Assembly: GCF_005877905.1 (NCBI RefSeq)
Contig: NZ_SWDV01000001.1
Location: 62,001 to 126,000 of the forward strand
Origin: Pseudomonas nicosulfuronedens
GTDB lineage: Bacteria; Pseudomonadota; Gammaproteobacteria; Pseudomonadales; Pseudomonadaceae
DNA length: 64,000 nt
Direction: 5' to 3'
Both the position numbers and the translations under genes were made by a program. Positions 20,525 to 29,900 of this stretch are shown here, piece by piece. Each line of letters opens with the position of its first letter. Within the stretch, counting starts at the first letter, position 1. The notes under the pieces are model-generated. The model was given only the letters and a program-made list of their open reading frames with translations. It did not search any database and was not told the DNA's origin.

Positions 20525-20986
20525 ATGGCACGCGCTTACTGGCTGATGAAATCCGAGCCCGACGAACTCTCGATCCACGACCTGCAGCGTCTGAAGACCG
20601 CGCGCTGGGACGGCGTGCGCAATTACCAGGCACGCAACTTCATGCGCAGCATGCAACCGGGCGACCTGTTCTTCTTCTATCACTCCAGCTGCCCCGAGCC
20701 GGGCATCGCCGGCATCGCGCAGATCGACGGCGAGCCCTACCCCGACCCGACCGCGCTCGACCCGAAAAGCCACTACCACGACCCCAAGGCCAGCGACGAG
20801 AAGAACCCCTGGACGGCCCGTGACGTGAGCTTCGTCGAAGCCTTCCGCTCGGTGTTGCCACTGGGCACTCTCAAGGCGCAGGCCGGGCTGGAAGAGCTGC
20901 CCCTGGTGCAGAAGGGCAGTCGCCTGTCGGTCATGCCGGTCACCGCTGAACAATGGGCGATCGTCGTCGGCCTGGCGCACAAGTAG
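20525..20986 (+). CDS. EVE-domain (PUA-like) protein
   Basis: 153 residues covering one EVE domain: AYWLMKSEPDELSIHDL, WDGVRNYQARNFMRSM, GDLFFFYHSS and GIAGIAQI. EVE domains are PUA/YTH-related folds thought to bind modified bases in RNA or DNA. Stand-alone bacterial members are common and mostly uncharacterised. AAGGAG lies ten bases before the ATG. Nothing in the neighbourhood (a diguanylate cyclase follows) points to a specific substrate. Confidence 0.9.
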   Translation: MARAYWLMKSEPDELSIHDLQRLKTARWDGVRNYQARNFMRSMQPGDLFFFYHSSCPEPGIAGIAQIDGEPYPDPTALDPKSHYHDPKASDEKNPWTARDVSFVEAFRSVLPLGTLKAQAGLEELPLVQKGSRLSVMPVTAEQWAIVVGLAHK

Positions 20987-21030
20987 AGGCACTGTGCTAT
21001 TAGGTTACTGAAGCCCCCGGAATTCGCCGC

Positions 21031-22869
21031 ATGCACCGCCTTCAGTCCTCATTAGCTACCTACCTTGGGCTTGGCGGTCTGCTCTGCGTGCTCCTGCTCG
21101 CCAGCGCCTGGCTGGGTGGGGAGCTGGCAAGCAGCGAACGGCAGCGCGTGCAGGAACGACTGACCTACCAGGGTCGCAGCCTGGCGCACCAGCTGGAAGC
21201 CAACCTCCACGAGCAGGTCCAGGGTCTGGACCTGCTCGCCCAGCTGTGGACCCACCATGGCCGCATGCCCCGCGCCGAATGGGAGCTGGACGCGCGCTTC
21301 TACGTGCGCAGCTTCCCTGGCTACCAGTCAATCCAGTGGTCCGGCCCGGACTTGCGCATCCGCTGGCTGGAGCCGCTGCAAGGCAACGAGGCAGCACTCA
21401 ATTTCCAGCTTTCTGCGCAGCACCCCAACTACGCCACGGCGATGTCCGCCCGCGACAGCGGCAAGCCCCGCCTTAGTGACAGCGTAGAGCTGGTGCAGGG
21501 TGGACGCGGCTTCGTGCTCTACACGCCGGTGTATATCCGCGATGCGGACAATCAGCTGCGCTTCGACGGCTTCATGCAGGGCGTTTTCCGCGTCGGCCCG
21601 CTGATGGACAACCTGCTCAAACAGGCCGACAACCACCTGTTCAGCGTGCGCCTGCTGGAGCACGGCAGGCCGATCTACGTGCGCGAGCAGCCCGCCGGCG
21701 ATGCCGAGCAGACCCTGCGGGTGCCGCTGCGCCTGCTGAACAATCGCAGCTTCGAACTGGAGCTCAGCCCCACCTCGGCGCTGGTGCAATCACTGTCCAC
21801 GCCGTTGCCGATGGTGGTTCTCGGCTCAGGGGTAGCCATCAGCCTGCTGCTGGTGGCGGCGCTGTTCCTCGCCCGGGAGAACGCCCGCCGCGCCACGGCG
21901 CTGAGCGCCAGCAACGAGTTGCTCAGCCAGGAAGCGGAGCAACGCCAGTCGGTGGAAGCACACCTGCGTGATAGTCGCGAGCGCCTGCAACTGGCGCTGG
22001 ATCTCACCGACTCCAGCCGCGATGCACTGTTCATCTTCGACCTGCAACAGCGCGAGCTGCTGCACATGAACCGCGCCACCTACAACGGCCTGGGCTACAG
22101 CGCCGAGGAATTCCGCCACCTGCTGCGCGACGACCCGGAACGGCTGATCCCCGGCTTCCACGCCTGGATCCAGCTGGTGCAGCAGGCGCACCGGCTGAAC
22201 CTGTCGATGATCTTCCAGCGCGAGATGCAGCGTCGCGATGGCAGCCTGCAACCGGCGGAGATCAACACCCAGCTGATCCACCAGGGCGACCGCGAGTACC
22301 TGATCGCCGTGGCCCGCGACAACAGCGAACGCCTGCAACTCGAAGCCCAGTTGCACAAGCTCTCGCAGCAGGACGGCCTGACCGGCCTGTTCAACCGCCG
22401 CTACTTCGACCGCCAGCTGCAGAGCGAATGGCGCCGCCTGCGCCGGGCCGATGCGCCGCTGGCGGTACTGATGCTCGATGTCGACCACTTCAAGCGCTTC
22501 AACGACTGCCTCGGCCATCTGGCCGGCGACGACGCACTGAGGCGCCTCGCCAGTTGCCTGCAGGAATGCCTGCAACGCGAAGGTGATGTGGCGTGCCGCT
22601 ATGGCGGCGAAGAGTTCGTCATCATCCTCACCGACACCGGGCTGGAAGGCGCCAGCCATGTGGCTGCACGCGTCCACCAGCGCGTGGCCGAGATGGGCAT
22701 CACGCACCCAGCCGCTGAGCTGGGACGATTGACGGTGAGTATCGGCCTGGCCATCGCCACGCCGGGGCAGGACGCCGAACCGGACCAGTTGATCGCCCAG
22801 GCCGATCAGGCGCTGTACGCGGCCAAGCACAAGGGGCGCAACCAGACCTGCGTGTGGCCGGTGGAGTGA
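21031..22869 (+). CDS. membrane CHASE-PAS-GGDEF diguanylate cyclase
   Basis: 612 residues. One helix near residues 13-33, a periplasmic CHASE sensor (motifs FPGYQSIQW, RGFVLYTPVY, GVFRVGPLMDNLL) and a second helix near 255-275 are followed by a short coiled coil, a PAS domain (about 315-435) and a GGDEF domain. The active site is GGEEF (525-529) in the context CRYGGEEFVIIL. An RXXD inhibitory site (REGD, 516-519) sits exactly five residues before it, so the enzyme should be active and feedback-inhibited by c-di-GMP. There is no EAL domain. The ligand of the CHASE domain is unknown. It is monocistronic and ends at a REP pair. Confidence 0.93.
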   Translation: MHRLQSSLATYLGLGGLLCVLLLASAWLGGELASSERQRVQERLTYQGRSLAHQLEANLHEQVQGLDLLAQLWTHHGRMPRAEWELDARFYVRSFPGYQSIQWSGPDLRIRWLEPLQGNEAALNFQLSAQHPNYATAMSARDSGKPRLSDSVELVQGGRGFVLYTPVYIRDADNQLRFDGFMQGVFRVGPLMDNLLKQADNHLFSVRLLEHGRPIYVREQPAGDAEQTLRVPLRLLNNRSFELELSPTSALVQSLSTPLPMVVLGSGVAISLLLVAALFLARENARRATALSASNELLSQEAEQRQSVEAHLRDSRERLQLALDLTDSSRDALFIFDLQQRELLHMNRATYNGLGYSAEEFRHLLRDDPERLIPGFHAWIQLVQQAHRLNLSMIFQREMQRRDGSLQPAEINTQLIHQGDREYLIAVARDNSERLQLEAQLHKLSQQDGLTGLFNRRYFDRQLQSEWRRLRRADAPLAVLMLDVDHFKRFNDCLGHLAGDDALRRLASCLQECLQREGDVACRYGGEEFVIILTDTGLEGASHVAARVHQRVAEMGITHPAAELGRLTVSIGLAIATPGQDAEPDQLIAQADQALYAAKHKGRNQTCVWPVE

Positions 22870-22878
22870 CGGGCTTTT

Positions 22879-22970
22879 GTAGGAGCGAGCTTGCTCGCGA
22901 ACCCGCCAGGCGCCGGAGTCATCAGTAAACCCGTTCGCGAGCAAGGACTAGGCGTCCCCCTCGGTCCTAC
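22879..22970. repeat. REP inverted pair
   Basis: One REP copy (core GAGCGAGCTTGCTCGC near 22884) is followed by a degenerate inverted copy (TTCGCGAGCAAGGA at 22934-22947 and TCCTAC at 22965-22970). It lies between converging genes. Confidence 0.85.
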
Positions 22971-22981
22971 GAAGAGCGTTC

Positions 22982-24106
22982 TTACGCCATCTGCCCGATG
23001 GTCCGGCGGAAGCGCCACAAGGCGCCGGCGAAGAACGCCGCGCCAATCCCGACGATCGCCAGCAACTGCGGCCAGACGATGGACAGGTCCGCACCGCGAT
23101 AGAGGATCGCCTGGGCCAGGCTGACGAAGTGCGTGGTCGGCGCCGCGAGCATGATGTTCTGCACCAGCTCCGGCATGCTCTCGCGTGGCGTGGTGCCGCC
23201 GGAGAGAATCTGCAGCGGCATCAGGGTGAGGATCACCAGCAGCCCCAGCTGCGGCATCGAGCGCGCCACGGTGCCGAGGAAGATGCCCATGGAAGTGGTG
23301 GCGAACAGGTGCAGCGCCGCGCCCAGCAGGAACAACCCCACCGAACCGCTGATCGGCACATCCAGCCAGCCGCGCACCACCAGCTGCAACGAGATGGCTG
23401 CCGCCACCAGCACCACGGTACCCATCGACCAGACCTTGGCCATCATGATCTCGAAGGCGGTCAGCGGCATCACCAGCAAGTGCTCCACCGTGCCGTGCTC
23501 GCGCTCGCGGATCAGCGCGGCGCCGGTGAGAATGATCGACAGCATGGTGATCTGGTTGATCACCTCCATCACCGCGCCGAACCAGGCCTGGGTCAGGTTC
23601 GGGTTGAACTCCATGCGCACCGCCAGCTCCGCCGGCATCGCCGCTTCGGCGCGGTAGCGACTGACGAACTCGCGCACTTCGGTGCCGACGATGTTCTGGA
23701 TGTAGCCGGCGCCGGAGAAAGCCTGGCCGGTCTGCGTCGCATCGACGTTGACCTGGATCGCCGGCTGCCGTCCGGCCAGCACGTCGCGCTGGAAGTCCGG
23801 CGGGATGTCCAGGGTAAAGGTGTACAGGCCGACGTCCATGCCACGGTCCATCTCGGCATGGCCGATCATTTCCGGAATGCGGAAATAGGGTGGCTGGAAG
23901 GCGTTGATGATCCGCGTGGAGAGCTGTGACTGGTCCTCATCGACAATGGCGATAGGCGCGTGGTGCAGGGTTTCCGGTACCCCGGTGGCCGAGCTGTAGA
24001 CCCCCAGGGTGAAGGCCCAGGCGATCAGGATCAGCATCGCGTAATCACGACCCAGGCTGCGGAATTCCTTGATGCCGAGGTTGAAGATGTTCGCCAGCTT
24101 TTTCAT
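22982..24106 (-). CDS. ABC-2 type permease subunit of the exporter
   Basis: 374 residues with an N-terminal helix, a periplasmic domain of about 150 residues and five C-terminal helices, as in YhhJ/YbhR-like ABC-2 permeases. MKKLANIFNLGIKEFRSLGRD precedes the first helix (partly quoted). IREREHGTVEHLLVMPLTAFEIMMAKVWS is the conserved coupling segment (partly quoted). It is the last gene of HlyD - ABC fusion - permease, starting three bases after the fusion gene stop. It likely pairs with the permease half of that fusion to form the membrane channel. The substrate is unknown. Confidence 0.92.
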   Translation of the reverse strand: MKKLANIFNLGIKEFRSLGRDYAMLILIAWAFTLGVYSSATGVPETLHHAPIAIVDEDQSQLSTRIINAFQPPYFRIPEMIGHAEMDRGMDVGLYTFTLDIPPDFQRDVLAGRQPAIQVNVDATQTGQAFSGAGYIQNIVGTEVREFVSRYRAEAAMPAELAVRMEFNPNLTQAWFGAVMEVINQITMLSIILTGAALIREREHGTVEHLLVMPLTAFEIMMAKVWSMGTVVLVAAAISLQLVVRGWLDVPISGSVGLFLLGAALHLFATTSMGIFLGTVARSMPQLGLLVILTLMPLQILSGGTTPRESMPELVQNIMLAAPTTHFVSLAQAILYRGADLSIVWPQLLAIVGIGAAFFAGALWRFRRTIGQMA

Positions 24107-24109
24107 GGC

Positions 24110-26845
24110 TCAGTCCTCCTGCTTCTTCAGGCAGGCCACGCTGAGCAGCGTCAGCACCACGATCATCGCCAGCAGCGGCAGGTAGTAGCTCCACAGGTCG
24201 GGGAAACCCAGCGCCTTGGAGAAGGCACCGCGGCTGATGATGAGGAAATGCGAGGTCGGGTAGAGCTTGCCGATGAAAGCCGCCGCCCCTTCCAGCGACG
24301 ACACCGGGTGGATCAGCCCGGAGAACTGGATGGCCGGGATCATGGTGGCGATGGCGGTGCCAAACACGGCAGCGATCTGGCTCTTCATGAAGGTCGAGAG
24401 CAGCAGGCCGAGCCCGGTGCTGGTCACCACGTAGAGGAAGGCACCGACCAGCAGCGCGAGGAAGCTGCCCTTGAGCGGCACCTGGAACAGCAGCACGGCC
24501 ATGGCCAGCATCAGTACGAAGTTGACCATGCCCATGCCGATGTAGGGCAACTGCTTGCCGAGCAGGAACTCCAGGCGTGTGACGGGCGTGACGTAGAGGT
24601 TGGTGATCGAACCCAGCTCCTTCTCGCGCACCACGCCCAGGGCGGTGAGCATCGCCGGGATCATGATCAACAGCAGCGGAATCACCGCCGGCACCATGGC
24701 TTTCAGGCTCTCCACGTCCGGGTTGTAGCGGTAGCGCACCTCGGTGCTGGCCGCCGCACTGGCAGCGGCGCTGCCGCTCTGCCGGGCGAGATCGGCCAGG
24801 TAGCTGGAGTGCAGGCCCTGCACGTAACCGAGCACGGTATTGGCGCGGGTCGGCATGGCGCCGTCGATCCATACGCCAATGGCGGGATCGGCACCACGCT
24901 TGAGGTCGCGGCCGAAGTTCGGCGGGATTTCCACCGCCAGGCTGATGTCGCCACTACGCAGGCGCCGCTCCAGGTCGTCGGGGTCCTGGATCACCGGCTT
25001 TTCGATGAAGTAGCGCGAGCCGGCGATGTTCAGCGCATAGGACTGGCTGGTGGTGGTCTGGTCGCGGTCGAGTACCGCGTAGGTGAGGTCTTCGACGTCC
25101 ATGTTGATGCCGTAGCCGATGATGAACATCAGCAGCGCGGTGCCCACCAGAGCCAGGGTCAGGCGGATCGGGTCGCGGCGCAGCTCCATGGCCTCGCGGC
25201 GCGCGTAGCTGAACAGGCGCAGCCAGCTGAAGCGGTCGCTGCCCTTGTACCGGGTCGCTTCGGCTGGCGCCTGCGTTGCTGGCGCGCTGTCGGGCACTGG
25301 CGCGCTTCCGGCGGCCTCTTCCAGGTAGGCGATGAAGGTGGCCTCCAGGGTCGGCAAGCCACGCTTGTCGATCAGGCCCTGCGGTGTGTCGCTGTCGAGC
25401 ACCTTGCCAGCGTGCATCAGCGAGATGCGGTCGCAGCGCTCGGCCTCGTTCATGAAATGGGTGGAGATGAAGATGGTCACGCCGTCGTTGCGCGACAGCT
25501 CCACCATCAGTTCCCAGAAGCCATCGCGGGCCACCGGGTCGACACCCGAGGTGGGCTCGTCGAGGATCAGGATTTCCGGTTTGTGGATCACCGCCACGGC
25601 CAGCGACAGACGCTGGCGGATGCCCAGCGGCAGGCTGTCGGGCAGCTCGTCGCGGACCTTGCCGAGATCGAAGCGCTTGAGCATTTCCTCCACGCGCGGG
25701 GCAATCTGCTCGGCCGGCAGGTGGAAGAGTTTCGCGTGCAGCTCCAGGTTCTGCAGCACCGTCAGTTCGGCGTACAGCGAGAAAGCCTGGGACATGTAGC
25801 CCACACGCCGGCGAGTCTCCATATCGTTGGCGTTCACCGGTTGGCCGAACAGCGCGCAAGTGCCTTCGCTCGCCGGCAGCAGGCCGGTGAGCATCTTCAT
25901 GGTGGTGGACTTGCCGCAGCCGTTGGAACCGAGGAAGCCAAAGATCTCCCCGCGCTCGATGCGGAAGCTGACGTGGTCGACCGCGACGAAATCACCGAAA
26001 CGGCAGGTCAGCCCCTCGGCCTCGATGGCGATCTGCGGCGCACCCTCGCTCAGCGTGCGTGGCGGGATCACCAGCTTGTGGTGCCCGGCCCGCTTGGCCT
26101 CGGGCAGCAGCGCGATGAAAGCCTCTTCGAGGTTCGGCGTCGCCGTCTGTTCGCGCAACTCGGCCGGCGTGCCAGTGGCGAGCACCTTGCCCTCGTCCAT
26201 CGCCACCAGCCAGTCAAAACGCTCAGCCTCTTCCATGTAGGCCGTGGCCACCAGCACGCTCATGCCCTCGCGGCCGGCGCGGATGCGCCCGATCAGCTCC
26301 CAGAACTGGTTGCGCGAGAGCGGATCGACGCCGGTGGTGGGCTCGTCGAGGATCAGCAGGTCAGGATCATGGATCAGCGCGCAGCACAGTCCGAGCTTCT
26401 GCTTCATGCCGCCGGAAAGCTTGCCCGCCGGTCGATCGGCGAAGGGCGCCAGGCCGGTGCTGTGCAGCAGGTCGGCGATGCGCCGCTCGCGCTCAGCCTT
26501 GTCGTGGCCGAACAGGCGGCCGAAGAAGTCGACGTTCTCGAACACCGAGAGCGTCGGGTAGAGGTTCTTGCCCAGCCCCTGGGGCATGTAGGCGATACGC
26601 GGGCACACAGCGCGGCGGTGGCGCACGTCGCGCATGTCGCCGCCCAGCACCTGGATTTCACCCTCCTGCATCTTCCGCGCGCCGGCCAGCAGCGCCAGCA
26701 GGCTGGACTTGCCAACGCCGTCCGGACCGATCAGGCCAACCATGCGGTTGGCCGGGATCTCCAGGCTGACGTCGTCCACTGCGCGGGTCTGCCCATAGCG
26801 CAGCGAGACGCCAGCCAGACGGGCCACGCAGTCGGCGGCATTCAT
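24110..26845 (-). CDS. ABC exporter: two ATPase domains fused to an ABC-2 permease (RbbA/YhiH-like)
   Basis: 911 residues. The first ATPase domain has Walker [11 protein letters not shown], signature [27 protein letters not shown] and its own D-loop (partly quoted). The second has Walker [15 protein letters not shown] and Walker [13 protein letters not shown], but its signature region reads [17 protein letters not shown], a shifted variant of LSGGQ. The last ~370 residues form an ABC-2 permease with a large periplasmic loop. This architecture is that of RbbA/YhiH and Pseudomonas homologues. Its start overlaps the HlyD gene stop by four bases. Together the three proteins resemble a tripartite drug or lipid exporter. 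Confidence 0.93.
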   Translation of the reverse strand: MNAADCVARLAGVSLRYGQTRAVDDVSLEIPANRMVGLIGPDGVGKSSLLALLAGARKMQEGEIQVLGGDMRDVRHRRAVCPRIAYMPQGLGKNLYPTLSVFENVDFFGRLFGHDKAERERRIADLLHSTGLAPFADRPAGKLSGGMKQKLGLCCALIHDPDLLILDEPTTGVDPLSRNQFWELIGRIRAGREGMSVLVATAYMEEAERFDWLVAMDEGKVLATGTPAELREQTATPNLEEAFIALLPEAKRAGHHKLVIPPRTLSEGAPQIAIEAEGLTCRFGDFVAVDHVSFRIERGEIFGFLGSNGCGKSTTMKMLTGLLPASEGTCALFGQPVNANDMETRRRVGYMSQAFSLYAELTVLQNLELHAKLFHLPAEQIAPRVEEMLKRFDLGKVRDELPDSLPLGIRQRLSLAVAVIHKPEILILDEPTSGVDPVARDGFWELMVELSRNDGVTIFISTHFMNEAERCDRISLMHAGKVLDSDTPQGLIDKRGLPTLEATFIAYLEEAAGSAPVPDSAPATQAPAEATRYKGSDRFSWLRLFSYARREAMELRRDPIRLTLALVGTALLMFIIGYGINMDVEDLTYAVLDRDQTTTSQSYALNIAGSRYFIEKPVIQDPDDLERRLRSGDISLAVEIPPNFGRDLKRGADPAIGVWIDGAMPTRANTVLGYVQGLHSSYLADLARQSGSAAASAAASTEVRYRYNPDVESLKAMVPAVIPLLLIMIPAMLTALGVVREKELGSITNLYVTPVTRLEFLLGKQLPYIGMGMVNFVLMLAMAVLLFQVPLKGSFLALLVGAFLYVVTSTGLGLLLSTFMKSQIAAVFGTAIATMIPAIQFSGLIHPVSSLEGAAAFIGKLYPTSHFLIISRGAFSKALGFPDLWSYYLPLLAMIVVLTLLSVACLKKQED

Positions 26846-27915
26846 TGCGGGACCTTGATCTGCAGGTCAGCCGGCCATTCCACCTGCGGGTCGAGGCGCA
26901 TATAGGCCATGCCCGGTACGCCGGTCTTCACGTAGGTGATGTATTTCTCCAGCAGGCCCGGATCGAGGCGCGCCTTGACGCGGAACATCAGCTTCTCGCG
27001 CTCGTTGGCAGTCTCCACAGTCTTGGGCGTGAACTGCGCGACACTGGCGACGTAGGACACCTTGGCCGGGATCACGTACTCGGGCACGGCATCGATCACC
27101 AGATGCACTTCCTGGCCCAGTTCGACCTTGCCGGCCTGGCCCGATGGCAGGAAGAAGGTCATGTAGACGTCAGCCAGGTCGACCATGTTGAGCAGCTTGC
27201 CGCCGGCGGAAAGCACTTCGCCCGGCTGCGCCACGCGGTACTGCACGCGGCCGTTGCGCGGGGCCTTGAGGTCGCTGTCGTCGATGTCTGCCTGCAGGCG
27301 CACGGTGCTGGCGGTGGCCGCCTCGATGGCCGACTGCGCCTCGATCACCTGGGAGCTGGCGGCAGCGATGCTGGCCTGCGCCGAGATGACCTGCGAGCGC
27401 GACGCAGCCAGTGCTGCCTGGGCGCTCTGCAGCGCGGCGCGGTCGTCGTCGAGCTGTTGCTGTGGCAAGGCGTTGCGCTTCACCAGTTGTTCGGTACGGG
27501 TGAAGCGCTTCTGGGCAGCGGTCAGCTCGGCCTGGCGCTGGGCGACCATGGCCTCGGCAGTGGCCTTCTCGCTGTGGCGCTGGGCGACCAGCGACTCGGC
27601 GGTAAGCTTGGCATTCTGCGCCCGCCGCACCTCGGCCTCGGCCTGTGCCAGCTGAGCCTTGAGCACCTGGGTATCCATCCGCGCGACGACCTGGCCGGCA
27701 GTGACGAAGTCGCCCTCGTCCACCAGGATTTCCGCCACGCGGCCAGCCAGTTTGGTGGCGACGTCGACCTCGGTGGCTTCGATACGCCCGTTGCCACTGG
27801 CGAAGCCTTCGCCCAGGCCGGTCGGCTTGAACGTCTGCCAGGCCAGCGCGGCGAGCACGGCCGCGACGACCACGAAGAGTCCGCGGGTGCGCCAGCTTTT
27901 TGCGTTTCCTGTCAT
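26842..27915 (-). CDS. HlyD-family periplasmic adaptor of the exporter
   Basis: 357 residues: one N-terminal helix ([14 protein letters not shown]), a lipoyl-like half ([21 protein letters not shown]), a long alpha-helical hairpin rich in Ala/Gln/Glu (about 80-210) and a second lipoyl half with [20 protein letters not shown]. It is the first gene of the operon and bridges the inner-membrane ABC unit to an outer-membrane channel, which is not encoded here. The ribosome-binding site AGAGGA lies partly within a large dyad that abuts the start codon, so its translation or transcription is probably regulated there. Confidence 0.92.
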   Translation of the reverse strand: MTGNAKSWRTRGLFVVVAAVLAALAWQTFKPTGLGEGFASGNGRIEATEVDVATKLAGRVAEILVDEGDFVTAGQVVARMDTQVLKAQLAQAEAEVRRAQNAKLTAESLVAQRHSEKATAEAMVAQRQAELTAAQKRFTRTEQLVKRNALPQQQLDDDRAALQSAQAALAASRSQVISAQASIAAASSQVIEAQSAIEAATASTVRLQADIDDSDLKAPRNGRVQYRVAQPGEVLSAGGKLLNMVDLADVYMTFFLPSGQAGKVELGQEVHLVIDAVPEYVIPAKVSYVASVAQFTPKTVETANEREKLMFRVKARLDPGLLEKYITYVKTGVPGMAYMRLDPQVEWPADLQIKVPQ

Positions 27916-27972
27916 CCGAATATCCTCTTGTCCAGGCGCTCGAATTCGAGCGAATCATGAGGGGATATTCGG
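27916..27972 (-). promoter_or_regulatory. nested concentric dyad at the start of the exporter operon
   Basis: A perfect 10-bp inverted repeat CCGAATATCC (27916-27925) / GGATATTCGG (27963-27972) encloses a perfect 16-bp palindrome CGCTCGAATTCGAGCG (27937-27952). The two centres differ by half a base. On the minus strand the outer arm runs directly into the ATG and overlaps the end of the ribosome-binding site. It could be a protein operator or an mRNA hairpin that hides the ribosome-binding site. Confidence 0.75.
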
Positions 27973-28010
27973 CGACCGGCAGCGAATGGGGTTTGATTCA
28001 GGTCAGGCGT

Positions 28011-28030
28011 GCGCAGGAAATTTCCTACGC
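28011..28030 (-). promoter_or_regulatory. second palindrome upstream of the exporter operon
   Basis: GCGCAGGAAATTTCCTACGC is a 20-bp palindrome with a single mismatched pair, 76 bp upstream of the nested dyad (centre to centre). A candidate second operator or a site for another regulator. Confidence 0.5.
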
Positions 28031-28144
28031 GCCTTGCGAGACGGGACTTTCAGCCCGGCATTGCGGCGAGTGGCCGCAGCCGGGAAAGAGGAGCGACTGC
28101 CGTGCGCAGATGAGTCGCGCTCATGCAACCGACGCCGGATGGGC

Positions 28145-28558
28145 TCAGGGCTGGACGATCAGGTTGTTGAACAGCAGGTCGTCCACCAGCGGTTTGCCCT
28201 CTTCCTGCTGGAGGGCCGTCTGCACCTGCTTGAGGGCTTCCTGGCGCAGCTTCTCCTTGCCGTCGACGCTGCCGAGGGAGTCGTCGGTCTGCTGGGCGAA
28301 GAGCATCACCAGCTGGTTGCGAATCAGCGGTTCGTGGTGCTCGACCTTCTCGGAGGCCTCCTTGCCAGTGACCTTCAGGGCGATGTCTGCCTTGAAGTAC
28401 TTCAGGCGCGGGCCGCTGCCGTAGTTGCCCACCAGCGCGGGAGTAAGGTCGACGAATACAGGCTTGTTGGCGTCTTCCGGCTTGGCTTCTTCGGATTCGG
28501 AAGCCATGACGAAGGTACTGAAGGAAAAGGCCAGCAACAGGGCAAGGAAAGCTCTCAA
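28145..28558 (-). CDS. FliL-family periplasmic protein outside a flagellar cluster
   Basis: 137 residues from TTG 28558 (GGAGAC eight bases upstream); a TTG at 28585 in the same frame is the alternative. A hydrophobic leader (ALLLAFSFSTFVMAS) is followed by YFKADIALKV, HHEPLIRNQLVMLFAQQTDDSL and KPLVDDLLFNNLIVQ, the pattern of FliL, the stator-associated flagellar protein. No flagellar genes lie nearby. The protein has either a cleaved leader or a short anchor. A stand-alone FliL paralogue affecting motility is plausible, but its function is not known. It lies ~230 bp upstream of the exporter operon on the same strand. Confidence 0.8.
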   Translation of the reverse strand: MRAFLALLLAFSFSTFVMASESEEAKPEDANKPVFVDLTPALVGNYGSGPRLKYFKADIALKVTGKEASEKVEHHEPLIRNQLVMLFAQQTDDSLGSVDGKEKLRQEALKQVQTALQQEEGKPLVDDLLFNNLIVQP

Positions 28559-28705
28559 GGCGATGTCTCCGAATTCGATGGGCAAAGGATAGCCACACTC
28601 GCGCCGCCGCCCAAGCTATATCGGGGCATAAGCCCAGGCCATGGTGATTTGCCCTCCCGCCTCACGCTCCTACACTGCGCCGATACCCAGAGTGGAGTAC
28701 TCCCC

Positions 28706-29683
28706 ATGAAAGCCGTGCTGTGCAAAGCCTTCGGCCCCGCCGAAACCCTGGTGCTGGAAGAGGTCGCCAGCCCCGAGCCGAAGAAGAACGAAGTCCTGCT
28801 GCAGGTACATGCCGCCGGGGTGAACTTCCCCGACACCCTGATCATCGAGGGCAAGTACCAGTTCAAGCCGCCCTTCCCGTTCTCTCCGGGTGGCGAGGCC
28901 GCCGGCGTGGTCGGCGCCGTGGGTGAAAAAGTCAGTCACGTGAAACCCGGTGACCGCGTGATGGCGCTGACCGGCTGGGGCAGCTTCGCCGAGGAAGTGG
29001 CGGTGCCCGGCTACAGCGTGATGCCGATCCCCGACGGCATGGACTTCGCCAGCGCAGCCGCCTTCGGCATGACCTACGGCACCTCGATGCACGCGCTCAA
29101 GCAGCGCGCCAACCTGCAGCCGGGCGAGACCCTGCTGGTGCTCGGCGCCTCCGGCGGCGTGGGCCTGGCCGCCGTCGAAATCGGCAAGGCCATGGGGGCG
29201 AAGGTCATCGCCGCCGCCAGCAGCGAAGCCAAGCTGGAGGTGGCCAAGGCCGCCGGCGCCGACGTGCTGATCAACTACAGCGAAGGCAGCCTGAAGGACA
29301 AGCTCAAGGAAATCACCGGCGGCCAGGGCGTGGATGTGATCTACGATCCGGTAGGTGGTGATCTTTTCGAGGAAGCCTTCCGCTCCATCGCCTGGAACGG
29401 CCGCATGCTGGTGGTCGGCTTCGCCAGCGGCACCATCCCGTCGCTGCCGGCCAACCTCACCCTGCTCAAGGGCGCCTCGCTGGTTGGCGTGTTCTGGGGC
29501 TCCTTCGCCCAGCGCCAGCCGCAGGACAACGCGGCGAACTTCCAGCAGCTGTTCGCCTGGTTCGCCGAGGGCAAGATCAAGCCGCTGGTGTCGCAGACCT
29601 ACCCGCTGGACAAGGCCGCCGATGCGATCAATCACCTGGGCCAGCGCAAGGCGGTGGGCAAGGTGGTGGTGACGGTTCGTTGA
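28706..29683 (+). CDS. zinc-independent quinone/NADPH oxidoreductase (MDR superfamily)
   Basis: 325 residues, close to QOR length. It has an N-terminal GroES-like domain with NFPDTLIIEGKYQ and FSPGGEAAGVVGAVGE, and a Rossmann domain with the AXXGGVG form VLGASGGVGLAAVEIGKAMGA typical of NADPH-binding quinone reductases. The structural zinc cysteines of alcohol dehydrogenases are absent. It probably reduces quinones or alpha,beta-unsaturated carbonyls in the cytoplasm. GTGGAGT lies just before the ATG. It is followed by an intrinsic terminator and a REP pair, which mark the left boundary of the malonate/amide module. Confidence 0.92.
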   Translation: MKAVLCKAFGPAETLVLEEVASPEPKKNEVLLQVHAAGVNFPDTLIIEGKYQFKPPFPFSPGGEAAGVVGAVGEKVSHVKPGDRVMALTGWGSFAEEVAVPGYSVMPIPDGMDFASAAAFGMTYGTSMHALKQRANLQPGETLLVLGASGGVGLAAVEIGKAMGAKVIAAASSEAKLEVAKAAGADVLINYSEGSLKDKLKEITGGQGVDVIYDPVGGDLFEEAFRSIAWNGRMLVVGFASGTIPSLPANLTLLKGASLVGVFWGSFAQRQPQDNAANFQQLFAWFAEGKIKPLVSQTYPLDKAADAINHLGQRKAVGKVVVTVR

Positions 29684-29742
29684 CGAGTTCGTGAGCGCGG
29701 ATTTCATCCGCGTTTCGCGGAGAAGCTCCGCTCCTACGAATG

Positions 29743-29770
29743 AAAAAGCCCCGCATCAGCGGGGCTTTTT
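29743..29770 (+). terminator. intrinsic terminator after the quinone oxidoreductase gene
   Basis: GCCCCGC-ATCA-GCGGGGC (29748-29765) is flanked by A5 and T5; it can act on both strands. Confidence 0.9.
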
Positions 29771-29809
29771 CATTTCGTCGTTCCTACAGGGGAATCCGGC
29801 GCTGAGCGA

Positions 29810-29884
29810 TTCGCGAGCAAGCTCGCTCCTACGAAAAGCGCTCGGGAGCCGGCCCATACCTGTAGGAGCGAGCTTGCTCGCGAA
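29810..29884. repeat. REP inverted pair (left edge of the malonate module)
   Basis: An inverted REP copy (29810-29835) is followed by a direct copy (29861-29884). The copies face in the opposite order to the other three pairs in this window. Confidence 0.9.
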
Positions 29885-29900
29885 CAGCGCCAGGCCGGGC

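Noticed and set aside
23960-26905. A 981-codon plus-strand frame antisense to the exporter genes
   Set aside because: It mirrors the ABC ATPase gene, is full of His/Gln/Ala runs typical of antisense high-GC translation, and has no start signal.
29700-29890. Repeated GAGCGAGCTTGCTCGC units, possible CRISPR-like array
   Set aside because: The copies are inverted and paired with no regular spacers; they are REP elements.
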